Under the pieces are notes generated by a model. It made no database searches and was not told the origin of the DNA. It saw nothing but the letters and a program-made list of their open reading frames with translations. From positions 124,001 to 188,000 of the forward strand of contig JADJVN010000006.1 in assembly GCA_016710585.1 (NCBI GenBank): a stretch of DNA of 64,000 nucleotides. Reading direction: 5' to 3'. Below are positions 27,154 to 38,750 of the stretch, piece after piece; positions within the stretch are counted from its first letter, which is position 1, and each line of letters begins with the position of its first letter. This stretch comes from Saprospiraceae bacterium. GTDB taxonomy: Bacteria > Bacteroidota > Bacteroidia > Chitinophagales > Saprospiraceae. Both the position numbers and the translations under genes were made by a program.

Positions 27154-29233
27154 TTATAAAAACCAAAGGCTTTCCTGCCCGAAGGGTGATAGTTTTTCAT
27201 GCTGAAAGTAGGGGTAGATTTCTGCCACCATTTCAGGGTATTTGATGGTAACCGGTAAGCTCTGTTGATTGGTGCTTTTCCAATACATTCTGCTGAACTG
27301 GTAAACCTGATCTATTAATTGCTCCACCAAATTCATATCATCCAACATGCCTTCAACCGTGCATGACAGGGCAATCTTCACCGGAAAATGATATTCCTTT
27401 TGTGCCGGCTTTGCTGCTGCATCGTAACGGGTGTTGTTGAATAACAGGTATTCCGATTTGCCTACTTTCAGTATTGTTCCACTATACGGCATCAAATTTT
27501 CACTGTCCTTTAAATCAAACCCAATAAGTTCTTTGCTTTCCGTTTTATTGATGGTAACAACAATTACAGGAATGTTCAAGCCCAATGTGTGTAGGGTCTT
27601 CAGGATTGGTTCTAATTCCTTTTTACCAATGTCTTTATAGAAATGAATAATTAGCCTCGAAGCGGTGTAATTAACTGCAATGAACTTGGCCACTGCCTCC
27701 CTGATGGAACCTGCAAGACTTATGGTATCATGTCCTTTAAAACAGTCAAAGCCTTTGAAAATGCCTTCGTTATTGAAACAGAAAGCTGAACCAACAAATC
27801 TTGATTTGCTGGTAATGGAATAAAATGCTCCTACACCCACAATCAATTCATTATTGGTTGGCCTGTTCAATCTCCAGGGCACACCACCCAATTTTGCCAG
27901 CATGGCAATTTCGATGTGAGGTAAAAAGGTATTGAAAAATGAATTAGGCTTTCCGTTCTTATACAGGTGTTCGCTTTTAATCACCTGCGAAAGCACTCCT
28001 TCATACAGCAGGATTTCTTTGATTTTGTAGTAGATGTTCTTTCTTGTTTCGTCCTTCTCCAACTTGGGAACAGGGTTAACAAACAAAGCCATGTACTGTG
28101 TATCAGGAAGCCACTCTGCATTTTTAACGGCATTCTTAATTGTAGCCACTGCGTTTTCTACTGTATCAAATTCAACATTCTTTGAAATATCTAACTCAAA
28201 TGGTACTTTGATGTAATCCTGCATTTTCGGGAATGGGAACCGATCATCTTTATAGCCACTATGCAGGTAGCGGTATAATTCTGTGACAGCAGTTGCCTTA
28301 TCAGCAGCCTGGTATATGAAGAAGAATTTAAAGTTGCTCGGCTTTTTAGGTAACTGATAAGGGCCCTTTGGATTTAAAGTCTTTCTTTGGCTCTTTGCCT
28401 GTTTTTCCGCCAGCATACAGCAAATCGTTGGATGTTGAATTAATCACCCTGAACTGGTCGGCTTTGGGTTTATAAAAACCTTCATCCGTTATGGGTATGA
28501 TGCTGCGGAAAGCATCGTTGTTTAAATACTTGCTGTAAAAATCTTGTAGAAAGCCGAGGTACTTTGGATAACGGTTTTTTAAGTCCGGTACATCAAAGGC
28601 TATTTCCAAATGTGGTTTTAGTTCATTACTCAGAATTGGATAACAATTCTGCGGCTGGTTAATTACTTCTGCCGGTCTGTATTTCCATTTGTAGATAACA
28701 CCGTTGCAAACAATCCAATTGTACAGGTTCGTATTAAAGTTGTAAATCTCTGAAACAGGCTTTGCAAATACTTTGGTAGTTCCATCATACGAAAGCACCA
28801 ATTCCGGTTTATCACTCACCCTGCCAAACTGCACCTTTATAGTAAACTGATTGTACACTTTGTATTTGGCAGTGCTTCTATCCGGGTTGTGAAACCAAAC
28901 TTCTGTTTCACTCGTGAAATTTTCGTGCATGATGTCTGCAATACCTTCAAAGTAATTTCTAATGAGGTAACGGTAATAGTGGTTGGCAAACCTTGTAGAA
29001 ACTGACAAATCAATATCCAATTCTATTGCACCGTCTTTTGCCGGTTGAAAATCGGTGTACAGCTTTTGTAATTCCAGCAATTCTAATGGAGTGAACTTAT
29101 CATCAAGAAGCCCTTGCAAATCATCTTTGAACACAGGAAAATAACCTTCCTGCTTTTGCTTGTAAAAGGCAAATGTTTGTTTCCCTGCTGGAGGGTTAAA
29201 CGGGATGATATTTAAGAGTAATTCTTGCTGCAT
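27154..29233 (-). CDS. Long prokaryotic Argonaute, catalytically altered PIWI (one frameshift)
   Basis: The ORF 28,346-29,233 (N-terminal domains) ends KSKGPLSVT*; the ORF 27,154-28,416 carries MID-PIWI. Taking one base from GGGCCC (28,361-28,366) gives KSKGPYQLPKKPSNFK, ~692 residues. The MID domain shows the guide 5'-phosphate pocket pattern (YYKIKEILLYEGVLSQVI, then IAMLAKLGGVPWRL). In PIWI the expected first catalytic Asp (GxD) is Gly: LIVGVGAFYS. The later IIHFYKDIGKKELEPI also departs from the usual, so slicing is unlikely (long-B-like). The C-terminus (LPVTIKYPEMVAEIYPYF) is typical. Last gene of the hsd operon, 7 bases after the helicase-nuclease. Confidence 0.8.
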
Positions 29234-29240
29234 AGTTTGT

Positions 29241-32200
29241 TTAATCCATTGTTATTTTAAATGTGGTTTTCAAAATTTCTGCAATCTGTTTTGTTTGATC
29301 CGGGCCTTCATAGGTTACTAATAATTGGCCTGGGAAATGTTCGGCATACCATTTCTGTTTTGTTTCCCAATGGCTTTTGTATTCGGGTAAGTCTAAGCGG
29401 CCAACATGCTCCCAGAAATATTCTGTGCCTTGCCAACGGATAGTAAAATCGGGGAGGTACATAGAACCATTTGTTGCAAACTTTGGCACTTCGTATTCAA
29501 ACGGAATGTTTTTCAGTTGCAGGATATTTGCAATGTTCATTTCGGATTTAGACCGGACAAAATATTTTGAGAGTGTTGCAATTACCTTTTGGTCTTCGTA
29601 CCAATTGGATGATAATGCAAAAAGCAAATCGGGTAATGGTTCAAATTCAAATATGGATGAATTGATTTTGCGGATGTTTGACTTTTCAATTTTGCTCAAT
29701 TCAATAAAGGTGGTTACATCCTCCTGGGCAAAAATGGTAAGATGCTTTTGTGCCCTTGTAACTGCTGTGTAAAGCAATTCCATTGACATCAGTGGACTGC
29801 TTTTCTTTGGCAGAATGAAGTACACCCTGTTAAACTCACTGCCCTGTGCCTTATGTACTGAAATAACGTAGCCTAACTCAATATTTTCCTCCACAGGTTC
29901 ATTGAACATGATTTTGCCATAATCATCTTTTCTGAAACCATAGTTGATGTTGAAGTCGTTTCTTCTATCAAATTTTACCTGAAAGTTTTTTAACCTGAAA
30001 TAAGGTGAACCAGCTTTTGATTTATCAAATGGATGTGGGTTTACAAAACCTATCTCTCCATTGTAAATGTCAATTTTTACGTTCTTCCTTTCATTCCAGC
30101 TATAAGCACTAATAGGGTTTGATTTTGGCCGATTCCTGAACTGAATAACTTTATCGTATAATGCTATCCCATCAAGCTGACCCTTTTTAGCCTGATAGCC
30201 GTTAAGCAGTTCCTGAAAGAAAGTATTCAAATAATCTGTTCCGTAAAACTCACCCCTGAATGGTGAAAGTATTTGCAAATAGGTGGGGTCGGGGTAATCA
30301 TTGGTGAGCCTGATGGCTTTACCCCAAATGTTGTAAAATTTACCTGCTTCGGCTTCCTCTCCTGTTTCTGCTTCAAGGTCTTTAATGATGATTGATTTAA
30401 GCATTAACTCCAAATCATCCATGTCTTTCCAGTAATGCACTGAAAGGTCTTTATCAATTACTCCACCTTGCTGTACTTTTTTAAGTATCTGTTCCTGCTT
30501 GGCTTTATCAAATTGTTCTTCTGATTGCTTTTCCTGAATGAATATTTCCGCTAATTCAAGTATGCCGTTACCATCTCCTTTGGCTTTGTTTTCTAATTGG
30601 CGAACATTTATATCCAGTTTACCCAAATTATCGTTACTGGATTTTTTCATCCATTCAATCACATCAGAAAATACTTTTCCCCGGCCAATTGGCGGCAATT
30701 GGTTTGGATCACCTACTAAAATTAAACGCTGCACACTATTCCAGTTAATGCTTCTGAATAGTGTAGCGAAAAGGGATAAGTCAATCATTGAACATTCGTC
30801 AATGATTAATGTGGTGATGGAACCGTCCACTTTACCGCCCTTGCGTTTAAAGGTGAAGTTCTCATTGAGCCATGCCCTGTTTTGATTTGCCAAAAAGGAA
30901 TGTATAGTAGATGCTGTTTTACCAGTCTTTTCTTTTATCCGTTCTGAAGCCTTGCCCGTTGGTGCTAAGAGTATTATACCAGTGCCTGCACCGTGGGCTT
31001 TTTCAATACTCTTAATGATTGATTTTAGAATGGTTGTTTTACCTGTACCGGCTGCACCTGCAATTACACAAACAGGCTTTGTAAATACCTTTTGACAAAC
31101 CTTTGCTTGGCCACGCAAAGCAGCTTCATACTGTTCAGGTGCTTTATTATTTAACGGACTGTTGGAATCTTTAAGCAGGTTGAAAAAAGTATCATCGGTA
31201 ATCTCTACTTTCAAAGGAATGTTTGCTCTTTGCTGTAATTCATTCATTACTGATTCAATCAGGCGTTCATCTTCATGTACTTCATTCAGGTATAAATAAT
31301 TTTCATCATTATACTTTCTGAATTTTACTGCTTCTTCAATAAAGTCAGCATCCACATCAAAATATTTGGGAGTGAACTGGTGGTTCTTCCAATCTGGCAG
31401 GTAGCTAAGTTTATTATTGATATGAAAGAGTGCTTTTGTTTGCGATACAAAAGAATGTACTGTTTCCCTTTTCAAAACATCTACACACAATGCCCTGAAT
31501 CTTTCTGCTGCATTCTTTGGATATAGATTTTCGATACCTAAATCGGGGTTGGGAATTATGCCATGATCTATTGAATGAAATGAAATAATATCATCCACAT
31601 CATCTCCTACATATTGCTCACAAAGCAGGTATGGGTTTTCAATGATTTTCTTTAATGAAGCATGAATACTGTTTTGATCTCTTTTTACTGAAAGTATATT
31701 GGCAATCTGAGTACCTGTTAATGCAAACCTTGCTAAGCGTTCTAAAAGGATTTCTTTTCTTCTTCCTCCATCAACTGCCAGTTACGCTTTACCTCTTTCA
31801 GCCTTGCAGCTTCAATGGTTATGCCTGGTATATCTTTGGCAGCCCCAGTAAGGAAATCCTTGATGTTATTGTAGGCAGGTTTATCATGCCCTTTTGCAAC
31901 CTGCTTTTTGTAATAGTCGATTGCTTCATAAAAATCAATATGAGCCAATACTTCCGGCAAGCCGGGATATGCACCCCTCTTTTTCCATAGCTCTGTAAAA
32001 AGCGATAGCAGCCATTTTCTTCTTTCTTCCCAGTTCTGTGAATCATCACCAATTTCAATAAGGTAGGTAACAATCTCTATGAACCTTTCCACCAATGCCA
32101 ATGAATCGTCATCTGAAACTGGCCGTGTTGCATATTTGAAATTCCGCTGATAGTCCGGGACCAATAAAATCCGTTCCAACACTTCCGGCTTATCCATGTA

Positions 32201-32869
32201 TTTGTGATAGGGTATTGCAAAGCCTTCATCAGGATAGTTGGATGTAACAGGCATCTGCCAAACAAAACCACCTGCATACTTGGCTTTCATTTCATCAGAC
32301 ACTCCTTCATAGTAATGAATCTTGCCAACCTTCTTTAGTCGGGATAAACCCACAATAACATATTTAGGGCTTTCATCTTCGCTGAACGGGTTGCTGTAAT
32401 TAGCATAGTAGAAGAGCAACGACTGCCCTTCTTTTAAATCACCGAAGTAGTCCTTTGCATTTTGCAGTCGAGTATCATAATCGTACTTCTGACCTGTACC
32501 AGCTTCCCGAACTACATCCTCTGAATACATGCCTTCGTAGTTCCAAATACATACTGTGGATTCAGGAATGTCAAGGATGGCAGGTTTAGCTTCTTTGTTA
32601 AACCATGCAGGGGGATTAATTTTTGCCTTTGTCTTTTCTCCACCAAATGCATTGATACTAAAACCACATGCAGGAATGCCTGAAGTAAGTGAGCCGCAAG
32701 GCTTACCTTTTACATCGGGTTGCATTTCCCAATCCAAATCTCTTGCACCTTTTATGTAATCACCGGGATAGGAATGTCTGCCTATGCAATAGGTGTTTTT
32801 TTCGGGCTCATCGCAGATGTGACCGTTCCAACCGTTATTGTGCCAAGCTAATCGAATTGTTATGTGCAT
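29241..32869 (-). CDS. RecD-like helicase fused to a C-terminal nuclease-like domain (one frameshift)
   Basis: ORFs 31,742-32,869 and 29,241-31,598 join through an open stretch once one A is added to an A4 run (T4 at 31,755-31,758): EEKEILLERLARFALTGTQ... ~1,209 residues. The N-terminal ~350 residues (MHITIRLAWHNNGWNGHICDEP, Cys-rich) are an unnamed domain that I recall in front of such helicases. The SF1 core: GAAGTGKTT, IIDECSM, GDPNQLPPIG, VISVHKAQGSEF, LYTAVTRAQ. The C-terminal ~110 residues (SEMNIANIL, YLPDFTIRWQGTEYFWEHVG) resemble a PD-(D/E)xK/Vsr-like nuclease with D...E. Sits between hsdR (19-bp gap) and pAgo, whose missing cleavage it may supply. Confidence 0.78.
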
Positions 32870-32888
32870 ATAGCTTTGTATTAATTCA

Positions 32889-35885
32889 TTATTTCATTAT
32901 TCCTCTTACTCTTTGGTCATAAATATCATTGAACCAAAGCCTTTTAAACATCAGGTTTACCTTGTCTTCAGAAAGTTTGTTATACAGTTCTAACTTGGTA
33001 TTGATGAAATTCAACAGCTCATTATCTATTTCTTCATTGAATTTGTCTTGAATATTGTCCTTGCTATTTTTGGTATTGAAGAAGCTCATTAAATCATTGT
33101 TAGCATAGATATTCTTACGCATTTTTTCAAATTCAACTTTATCCTCTTCTTTTAAATCCAGCCCGTAAGTTTCGTTTAACACTTTTATAATTTTAGTTAG
33201 CCATTCAAGTTCTTCATTATCTTTTTTTCCGTCGCTTCCTGGGGTCATTCCTTGCATTGCTGTATTGTTACTTTGCAATGCTAAATCTGTTGTGAATTGA
33301 TGTTGTAGCTTGTAGCTATCTAAATCAATTTCCTCCAACACTTCAGTAGGTAGAGCATTTGGACTGGGAGGTAATTTTTTAAACAGGTCGGATAAGAAAA
33401 CATAATACTTCTCTAACTGTACATCTGTAAAGGTTATAATTTGAGATAGAAACCGGTAAAGGCGTACAAAATTCTTGATGTTTGCTTTGATGGAAACTTT
33501 TTGGTCTTCATTCAATTCGGCTACATATCGTTTCACTACTTCATTTAAAATTGGCTGTAGCTTTTCTTTATGGTCGCCTTTTGTAAAAAAGAGTTTAGCA
33601 TAAGCTTCAATATCATTTTTATAGATGATATTAAACGCTTCTATTTTATGCTGAACATCGTACAAACTATTGGGGTCTGTTTGGTCATCCAGTTCCATGT
33701 AATTAATACCATAATACATTTGAAAATCTTCCTGAACTTTTTCAGGATCATTAACAAAATCCAATACCATAGTAGTGTCTTTACCTGGAGCAGTTCTGTT
33801 CAACCTGCTTAAAGTTTGAACAGTACTTGATCCCCCTAATTTTTTATCAACGAACATTGTGTGAAGCAATGGTTCATCAAACCCAGTTTGATACATATTG
33901 GCAACTATCAATATTCGATACTGAGGCAATTTTAAAGCATCAGGAATTTCAATTTTGCCACCAAGGTTGTTCATGTTTTCTTTGGTGTAATCCTGACCTG
34001 TTTCTGCATCTGTAACCGTTCCACTAAATGCAACTAAAGCACCGTAGGGTAATTTCATTTCCCTCATGATGTCATCAAACTTTCGTTTGAACCGAACTGC
34101 ATGAAGCCTTGAACGAGTAACTAACATTCCCCTTGCCTTACCTTGTATTTCTTTCTGCGTCTGTGAAACAAAATGCTCAACCATTATTCTCGCCTTCTTC
34201 TCAATAGCATGGTCTTGCAAATCGACATAAGATGAAAGAAGCCTTACGGTTTTCTTTTTTTCGTATTCCTTATCATTAATCTCGGTTCGTTTTATGAGTT
34301 TGTAATAACGCTTCCAACTCATATAATTTTTCAGCACATCCTTAATGAAGCCTTCTTTGATTGCTTGCTCCATTGTATAGAGGTCAAATGCCTCTTTCTG
34401 GCCATTTCGGATTGTTCCAAAAAGTTCAATGGTTTTAGACTTGGGGGTTGCTGTAAAAGCAAAGAAGGATATATTGCCCTGATCGCCTTTCTTCTTAATC
34501 TCATCTGCAATTAAATCATCAAGATCTTTTTCTTCACCGTCTGCTGTTTCAGCTTCCTCAAGTGATAGAGCCTTTCTCAAATGCCTTGCTGATTCTCCTG
34601 CTTGTGAACTGTGAGCTTCGTCAATAATTACTGCATAAGTTTTGTCTTTATTCTGAGCAATCACATCTGAAATAACAGGAAATTTTTGAAGTGTTGTAAC
34701 GATAACTCTTTTCCCTTTTTCAATTGCGTTTTTTAAATCCTGACCAGTTTTGTTTTTATCAATGTATTCCACTGTTCCAGGCATTTGCTCAAACTGCCTG
34801 ATATTGTCCTGAATTTGTTTATCCAATACCCGCCTGTCGGTAACTACGATAACGCTATTGTATAGTGCCTTTTCATCATCAGGATGCTGATAGAAATCGG
34901 ATAAGCGGTGAGCTAACCATGAAATTGTATTTGACTTCCCTGAACCGGCTGAGTGCTGAATTAAATACTTATTACCAACACCATCCTGTCTTACTGCTTC
35001 TAATAAATTTTGTACTGCCCTTCGTTGATGGAATCTTGGAAATATCAAAATCGGCTTTTCCTTTTCTCGAAGTGCTTTCGTTTGGCTGTCGTAATACTTC
35101 TCCTTATTGATTTGAAGATTGGCATAATTCTGAATAAGGTCAAGCAAAGAATCTTTCCTTAATACATCCTTCCACAAGTAGGAGGTAGCATAATCATTAT
35201 CATCCTGATTAACCAGGGCTTTATTGAATGGTAAAAAGAAAGTGCCTCTGCCTTTTAACTCAGTACACATGCTTACCTGCTCTGTGCTAACTGCAAAGTG
35301 TACAAGACATCGCTTAAACTCTAAAAGTGGTTCTTTGGGGTCTCTGTCCTCGATATATTGCTTGATGGCATTGTGAAGATATTGCCCGGTTAAAGCATTC
35401 TTCAACTCCATTGTAACAACAGGCAAACCATTAACAAAAAGAACGATGTCAATTGACTTTTCATTCTTTTTAGAGTATTTCAATTGACGAATTATTGATA
35501 GTTTGTTTTTCAAATACCCCTGCATGTGTTCAGGTGTTTTGCTGTGGGATGGTTTGAAATAAACAAGGTCTAAATACTGGCCTCTGTCTTTTACTTTTTC
35601 ACGTAATACCTGAAGTGTCTTGAGTTTGCTTTTATTAATATTATCAGCAACAAGTTCTACTATTTTAGCATCAGTATTCGCACCGTATTGAGCACAGAGT
35701 GCATCATATTTTTTTGGCTGTGATTCTTTTATAAAGCCTATTAAATCTTCTGGAATAAGGCATAGGTCTTTATCATAACAGGAATTGTCTTTCTCTGTAT
35801 ATTCAGGAAATTCGGGTTGAGCTATTTTTGTAAGGTATTTTACAATATGCTCTTCAAAATGTAATTCTTTCGTTCCTTCTGCCAT
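32889..35885 (-). CDS. hsdR: Type I restriction enzyme, R (motor/nuclease) subunit
   Basis: 998 residues, intact. The N-terminal PD-(D/E)xK-type nuclease region includes SIDIVLFVNGLPVVTMELKN. The SF2 translocase core has HSAGSGKSNT (Walker A), VIIDEAHSSQ (DExH), FAFTATP and QTGFDEP...VQTLSRLNR (motifs V-VI). The C-terminal helical region contacts the methylase. With HsdM and HsdS it cleaves unmodified DNA after ATP-driven translocation. It begins 2 bases after the rmuC stop and is followed by the helicase-nuclease gene. Confidence 0.93.
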   Translation of the reverse strand: MAEGTKELHFEEHIVKYLTKIAQPEFPEYTEKDNSCYDKDLCLIPEDLIGFIKESQPKKYDALCAQYGANTDAKIVELVADNINKSKLKTLQVLREKVKDRGQYLDLVYFKPSHSKTPEHMQGYLKNKLSIIRQLKYSKKNEKSIDIVLFVNGLPVVTMELKNALTGQYLHNAIKQYIEDRDPKEPLLEFKRCLVHFAVSTEQVSMCTELKGRGTFFLPFNKALVNQDDNDYATSYLWKDVLRKDSLLDLIQNYANLQINKEKYYDSQTKALREKEKPILIFPRFHQRRAVQNLLEAVRQDGVGNKYLIQHSAGSGKSNTISWLAHRLSDFYQHPDDEKALYNSVIVVTDRRVLDKQIQDNIRQFEQMPGTVEYIDKNKTGQDLKNAIEKGKRVIVTTLQKFPVISDVIAQNKDKTYAVIIDEAHSSQAGESARHLRKALSLEEAETADGEEKDLDDLIADEIKKKGDQGNISFFAFTATPKSKTIELFGTIRNGQKEAFDLYTMEQAIKEGFIKDVLKNYMSWKRYYKLIKRTEINDKEYEKKKTVRLLSSYVDLQDHAIEKKARIMVEHFVSQTQKEIQGKARGMLVTRSRLHAVRFKRKFDDIMREMKLPYGALVAFSGTVTDAETGQDYTKENMNNLGGKIEIPDALKLPQYRILIVANMYQTGFDEPLLHTMFVDKKLGGSSTVQTLSRLNRTAPGKDTTMVLDFVNDPEKVQEDFQMYYGINYMELDDQTDPNSLYDVQHKIEAFNIIYKNDIEAYAKLFFTKGDHKEKLQPILNEVVKRYVAELNEDQKVSIKANIKNFVRLYRFLSQIITFTDVQLEKYYVFLSDLFKKLPPSPNALPTEVLEEIDLDSYKLQHQFTTDLALQSNNTAMQGMTPGSDGKKDNEELEWLTKIIKVLNETYGLDLKEEDKVEFEKMRKNIYANNDLMSFFNTKNSKDNIQDKFNEEIDNELLNFINTKLELYNKLSEDKVNLMFKRLWFNDIYDQRVRGIMK

Positions 35886-35887
35886 AA

Positions 35888-37432
35888 TTATTCATTGATT
35901 TGCTCTGGTAACTCGTTACCAATAGCAGTATTTACAATTTCCTTTGGAAGTCCCTTTTTGGTTTTTAAACCTAAGCCTTTGAGTTTGGTTGCTTGCAAAA
36001 CCAAATTGTCATTACCGGTACTTAGTTGTTTGTAGGCTTCAGAATATTTTCCTTGTGCCTTTTCAAGGTGCTCGCCAACATCATCTAAGTTGGCAACAAA
36101 GCCTACAAATTTGTCGTAGAGTTTAGCACCTCTCTCCGCTATTTCTAATGCATTCTGATTCTGATATTCTCTTTTCCACAGGTCAACAATCAGCTTTAAA
36201 GAAGTAATCAGATTGGTTGGGCTTAGCAATAATATCCGCTTATCATAAGCAAAATTCCATAAATCGGGATCACCTTGCAAAGCAGCTATGTAAGCCGGTT
36301 CACTGGGGATAAACATCATTACAAAATCCAGACTCTTATTGTAATCATCATATCCTTTTGCACTCAACGAAATGATATGTTTCTTAATGCATGAAATATG
36401 TTCCGACAATTCATTCAATCTGGATTCTTCATCCATTGCAGCTATACACCTGGTAAATGCATTTAATGAAACTTTGGAATCAATTATTACATTCCTATTA
36501 TCAGGATACTTTATGACTGCATCTGGTCTCATTTTTTTATCTTCTGAATCAGATTTCATTGGAATGCCATTTTCATCCAATAACTGATGCTCCATAAAAT
36601 ACTCCCTGTCTTTAACAAGGCCAGACCTCTCTAATATATTCTCCAAAATCATTTCACCCCAACCACCCTGGGTTTTAGATTCGCTTTTTAAGGCCTTGGT
36701 GAGATTATGAGCTTCTTCACTGATTACCTTATTAAGCTGAGCCAATTCCTTTACCTTTTCACCTAATGAAAACCTTTCTTTAGATTCCTTATCGTACACT
36801 TCCTCCACTTTGGTTTTAAACTCAGTAATGTTTTTGCCTAAAGGTTCTAATATGCTTGTAAGGTTTGTTTTATTCAATTCAGTGAACTTCTCCGTTTTAG
36901 TTTCCAAAATTTTGTTGGCAATGTTTTCAAATTCAGTATTGAATTTTTTACCCAATGCTTCCATTTCGTCTCGTTGCGTTTGTAGCTTTTCGTTTAATGC
37001 TTCATTATTTGCTTTTGCAGTGGCCAAAGCCTGATTGTTTTCAGAAAGGTCATTTTTTGCAATCTTCAATTCTTCTTTAATAGCTTCTAAAGCTGCATTC
37101 TTATCGACTATGGTTTGATTGGCCGCCCGTAAATCAGCATTGGCCGTTGACAATTGGTTATTTAAATTATTAAGTTCTAAAGCATCTGCCTGAATTGTCT
37201 GTTTTAATCCGGTAATCTCTTTTAGCTTTGCATCTAAATTTTCAATGGCCATTTGCAATTGTGACGTAACTGTTGCTTTGTAGCCAACAAATTCTTTTTC
37301 CAAATCAACAAATTTTTGTTGTGCAGCATCTTTTTCTACTTGTATAGCGGAGGTGGTCTTTGCTTTGGCAATTAACCAACCCACTACTGCACCAATTAAA
37401 ATGCCTATTGCTATGTATAAAATAAGTTCCAT
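35888..37432 (-). CDS. rmuC: RmuC-family nuclease-like protein
   Basis: 514 residues. N-terminal TM helix (LILYIAIGILIGAVVGWLI), coiled coil (about 25-200), then the RmuC domain: GGWGEMILENILERSGL, MRPDAVIKYPDNRNVIIDSKVSLNAF, FVMMFIPSEPAYIAAL. RmuC limits inversion/recombination at repeats and is thought to be a membrane-anchored nuclease. Its insertion between hsdS and hsdR is a recurring arrangement in type I loci. Its start overlaps the hsdS stop by one base. Confidence 0.9.
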   Translation of the reverse strand: MELILYIAIGILIGAVVGWLIAKAKTTSAIQVEKDAAQQKFVDLEKEFVGYKATVTSQLQMAIENLDAKLKEITGLKQTIQADALELNNLNNQLSTANADLRAANQTIVDKNAALEAIKEELKIAKNDLSENNQALATAKANNEALNEKLQTQRDEMEALGKKFNTEFENIANKILETKTEKFTELNKTNLTSILEPLGKNITEFKTKVEEVYDKESKERFSLGEKVKELAQLNKVISEEAHNLTKALKSESKTQGGWGEMILENILERSGLVKDREYFMEHQLLDENGIPMKSDSEDKKMRPDAVIKYPDNRNVIIDSKVSLNAFTRCIAAMDEESRLNELSEHISCIKKHIISLSAKGYDDYNKSLDFVMMFIPSEPAYIAALQGDPDLWNFAYDKRILLLSPTNLITSLKLIVDLWKREYQNQNALEIAERGAKLYDKFVGFVANLDDVGEHLEKAQGKYSEAYKQLSTGNDNLVLQATKLKGLGLKTKKGLPKEIVNTAIGNELPEQINE

Positions 37433-38750
37433 TATGCTACTTGTTGTTTATTTGGTTGCCAATCTCTCACATCAATTTTCCCGGTAACCACTTCAGTAAT
37501 GAGGCACTGACGATACTCTTTTAATTTCTCGATTTGTATAGTATTTTTAGCTTCTAATTCTTCATATTTTCTAATTAGTGCTTCCACTTTGGCAACTATT
37601 TCTAATTGAATTGATAAAGCTGGAACGGGTATAAGAAAATCTTTTATTGCTTCAAATGTTAAACCTTCCCTATTTCCTCCGGTAGTACCCAATTTTACCT
37701 GAACTTGGCCAATGTTTGATTGAAGCACCAAATTCAAATACTCTGGATTTATCTTTTCGTTTGGCCTAATAATACAAACATGCTGATTCACATTCATTTC
37801 CTCACTTATATTAACCACACAACATCTTCCAATAGAAGCACCAGTTATGTTGAGTAAAACGTCTTTGTACATAACTTTAGAGCCGCTCATTTTTTCATGT
37901 GTATCAAAATCAATTTTTACAACATCGTCTAAACGAAGGCCATCAAAGTGTACGTTTTGGCTTCTAATAAATATCACTCCTTCTTCGGTGTAAACTTCTG
38001 CACCACCTTTCGGAGTTACTCCGCTTCCAACCTTATTGGCCAAATGACGAATATTTACCAAGGACCAACTTGAAGGAATTACACCAAGCCATTCAATGTT
38101 ACTATCATTAAATACTTCATCTGTATCAAAGCCTTTAGTAACGGCTTCATTTATCACAGACTGCTTTTTCTCTTTTAGTAGTTGAATTAATTTTTCTTTC
38201 TTATTTAATAAACTATCTATAACATTTGTCTGATGAGACAGGTAGTTAGTAATTTGAATTTGTTCTTGAAATGTTGGTTTTACAATTAATAAATCACGGA
38301 GTATTTCGCCATCAACATGAGGAATACCCATACCAATCGTATTGCTTTGCAAAAAGGGTTCTGCACATTTAAGAAAATAGGTCAGGTAGTCTAAATTAAA
38401 AGACTTGTCTTCTATATGAATTTTTCCCATAGTAGAAGATAATGCTCCATTTTTCGCCTTTACAATTTCACCCGACTTTGATCCATCCCAAAGAATCAAT
38501 AAATCGTTTTCATCCACAAGTACAACTGAATCATCATCTGCTTTGACATACATCGGAGATACGGTCTGATTGCGTAAATATTCCATAGATAAATATGGTA
38601 TCAAACCATCCGAAAAATCCTGAAAGTCTTCTTTAGCCTTTTTCCTTTAGAAATAGATGCAATATATTTCAATGGGATGGCACCCCACTGAGAGGGTATT
38701 TCGCCAATCCAATCTAATCGAGTAGGTTTATATAGATTATATTTTTGCAT
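37432..38750 (-). CDS. hsdS: Type I restriction-modification specificity subunit (one frameshift near start)
   Basis: The main ORF begins at 38,604, but the true start is 38,750 (MQKYNLYKPTRLDWIGEIPSQ, TAATG overlap with hsdM). The frame is lost in an A5 run (T5 at 38,639-38,643). One more A gives ISKGKKAKEDFQDFSDGLIPYLSMEYLR. About 439 residues, two target-recognition domains separated by conserved helices (IDSLLNKKEKLIQLLKEKKQS; KYEELEAKNTIQIEKLKEYRQCLITEVVTGKIDV). The second TRD starts WLGVIPSSWSLVNI. It sets the bipartite DNA target, which cannot be predicted here. Confidence 0.9.

Noticed and set aside
29241..31598. Stand-alone RecD-like helicase gene beginning at 31,598
   Set aside because: The frame stays open upstream to 31,755 and joins the preceding ORF after one A is added, so it is the rest of a larger protein.
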